Below are positions 14,759 to 14,861 of a stretch of DNA of 14,861 nucleotides, piece by piece. How positions within the stretch are numbered: position 1 is the first letter of the stretch; each line of letters begins with the position of its first letter. The notes beneath the pieces were generated by a model, which worked only from the letters and a program-made list of their open reading frames with translations, was not told the origin of the DNA and made no database searches. A program made the translations under genes and the position numbers. Source of the DNA: an uncultured Bacteroides sp. (GTDB lineage Bacteria; Bacteroidota; Bacteroidia; Bacteroidales; Bacteroidaceae); NCBI GenBank assembly GCA_905203765.1, contig CAJKXC010000064.1:1-14861 (forward strand), in the 5' to 3' direction.

Positions 14759-14861
14759 ATGCATCAAGATAAATACGTTTTCTCACAGCTGGTGGCCTTC
14801 CTTGATCGAAGTAAATTTAATCGCATCGTGGCTAAGTATGATGGAGACAAATATGTGAAGC
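14759..14861 (+). CDS. IS4-like transposase, N-terminal fragment (cut by the window edge)
   Basis: Only 34 codons are in view (MHQDKYVFSQLVAFLDRS, then KFNRIVAKYDGDKYVK). This matches the N-terminal domain (DUF4372 type) of IS4-family transposases that are common in Bacteroides, which bear a similar opening with VF.Q…F and a YxGDKYVK stretch. The catalytic DDE residues would lie beyond the window. Whether the full gene is intact cannot be told. The reading direction is away from the RhuM gene, so the two are divergent. Confidence 0.75.
   Translation, partial: MHQDKYVFSQLVAFLDRSKFNRIVAKYDGDKYVK

Larger units (their letters stand above)
14638..14861 (+). mobile_element. Left end of an IS4-like insertion sequence (continues beyond the window)
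   Basis: The end is inferred from the start of a transposase gene at 14759 and a plausible terminal sequence TAGTGTCCACTAAAAAA beginning near 14638. Only one end is in view, so the inverted repeat and target duplication cannot be checked. Confidence 0.5.

Noticed and set aside
13576..14861. A complete defence or toxin-antitoxin island at the right end
   Set aside because: Only RhuM and a truncated IS are in view; no nuclease, methylase or toxin gene is present in the window.

Overview
The window looks like chromosome from the phylum Bacteroidota, most likely the genus Bacteroides or a close relative. The reasons are: several promoter -7 elements of the TAnnTTTG type used by the Bacteroides primary sigma factor, a lipoprotein glycoside hydrolase next to a CE15-type esterase, an outer membrane beta-barrel family protein with a carboxypeptidase-regulatory-like N-terminus, weak Shine-Dalgarno sequences, and an IS4-like transposase start of a kind common in Bacteroides. 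The species cannot be named from the sequence alone.

Layout. Positions 111-2757 (+) hold two exported carbohydrate-active enzymes: a glycoamylase/GH144-like lipoprotein and a CE15 glucuronoyl-esterase-like protein with its own promoter. They converge on a leftward block (2746-7443). Read in transcription order, that block has an AlbA_2/ATPase-like regulator with a Gly/Asn-repeat linker, a beta-lactamase-fold lipoprotein that overlaps it, then an exported alpha/beta hydrolase, an ECF sigma factor and a four-helix membrane protein. The last three are nearly contiguous or overlapping and look like one signalling operon. Positions 7444-7738 carry the regulator's promoter, a strong terminator and an inverted pair of GGAGTTAA octamer arrays. 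Positions 7739-10294 (-) encode a large outer membrane beta-barrel protein without a SusD partner.

Further right, also leftward, are an MgtC/DUF4010-family membrane protein broken by an internal deletion and frameshift (10443-11571), a CYTH-domain phosphatase (11603-12073) and a 45-residue single-helix membrane protein (12089-12226). The small gene has a good promoter and probably heads this unit. After a perfect 15-bp terminator comes prfB (release factor 2), read without a frameshift and with SPY in place of the SPF tripeptide. A RhuM-family gene follows, containing a 29-nt near-perfect palindrome. At the right edge an IS4-like element begins and runs out of the window.

Most of the content is ordinary Bacteroides chromosome with an accessory right end. 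The best candidates for a second look are the hydrolase/sigma/membrane-protein unit, the octamer inverted repeat, the repeat-encoded linker, the RhuM palindrome and the decayed transporter-like gene. I do not see a clear-cut new defence system, CRISPR array or reverse-transcriptase-type element.
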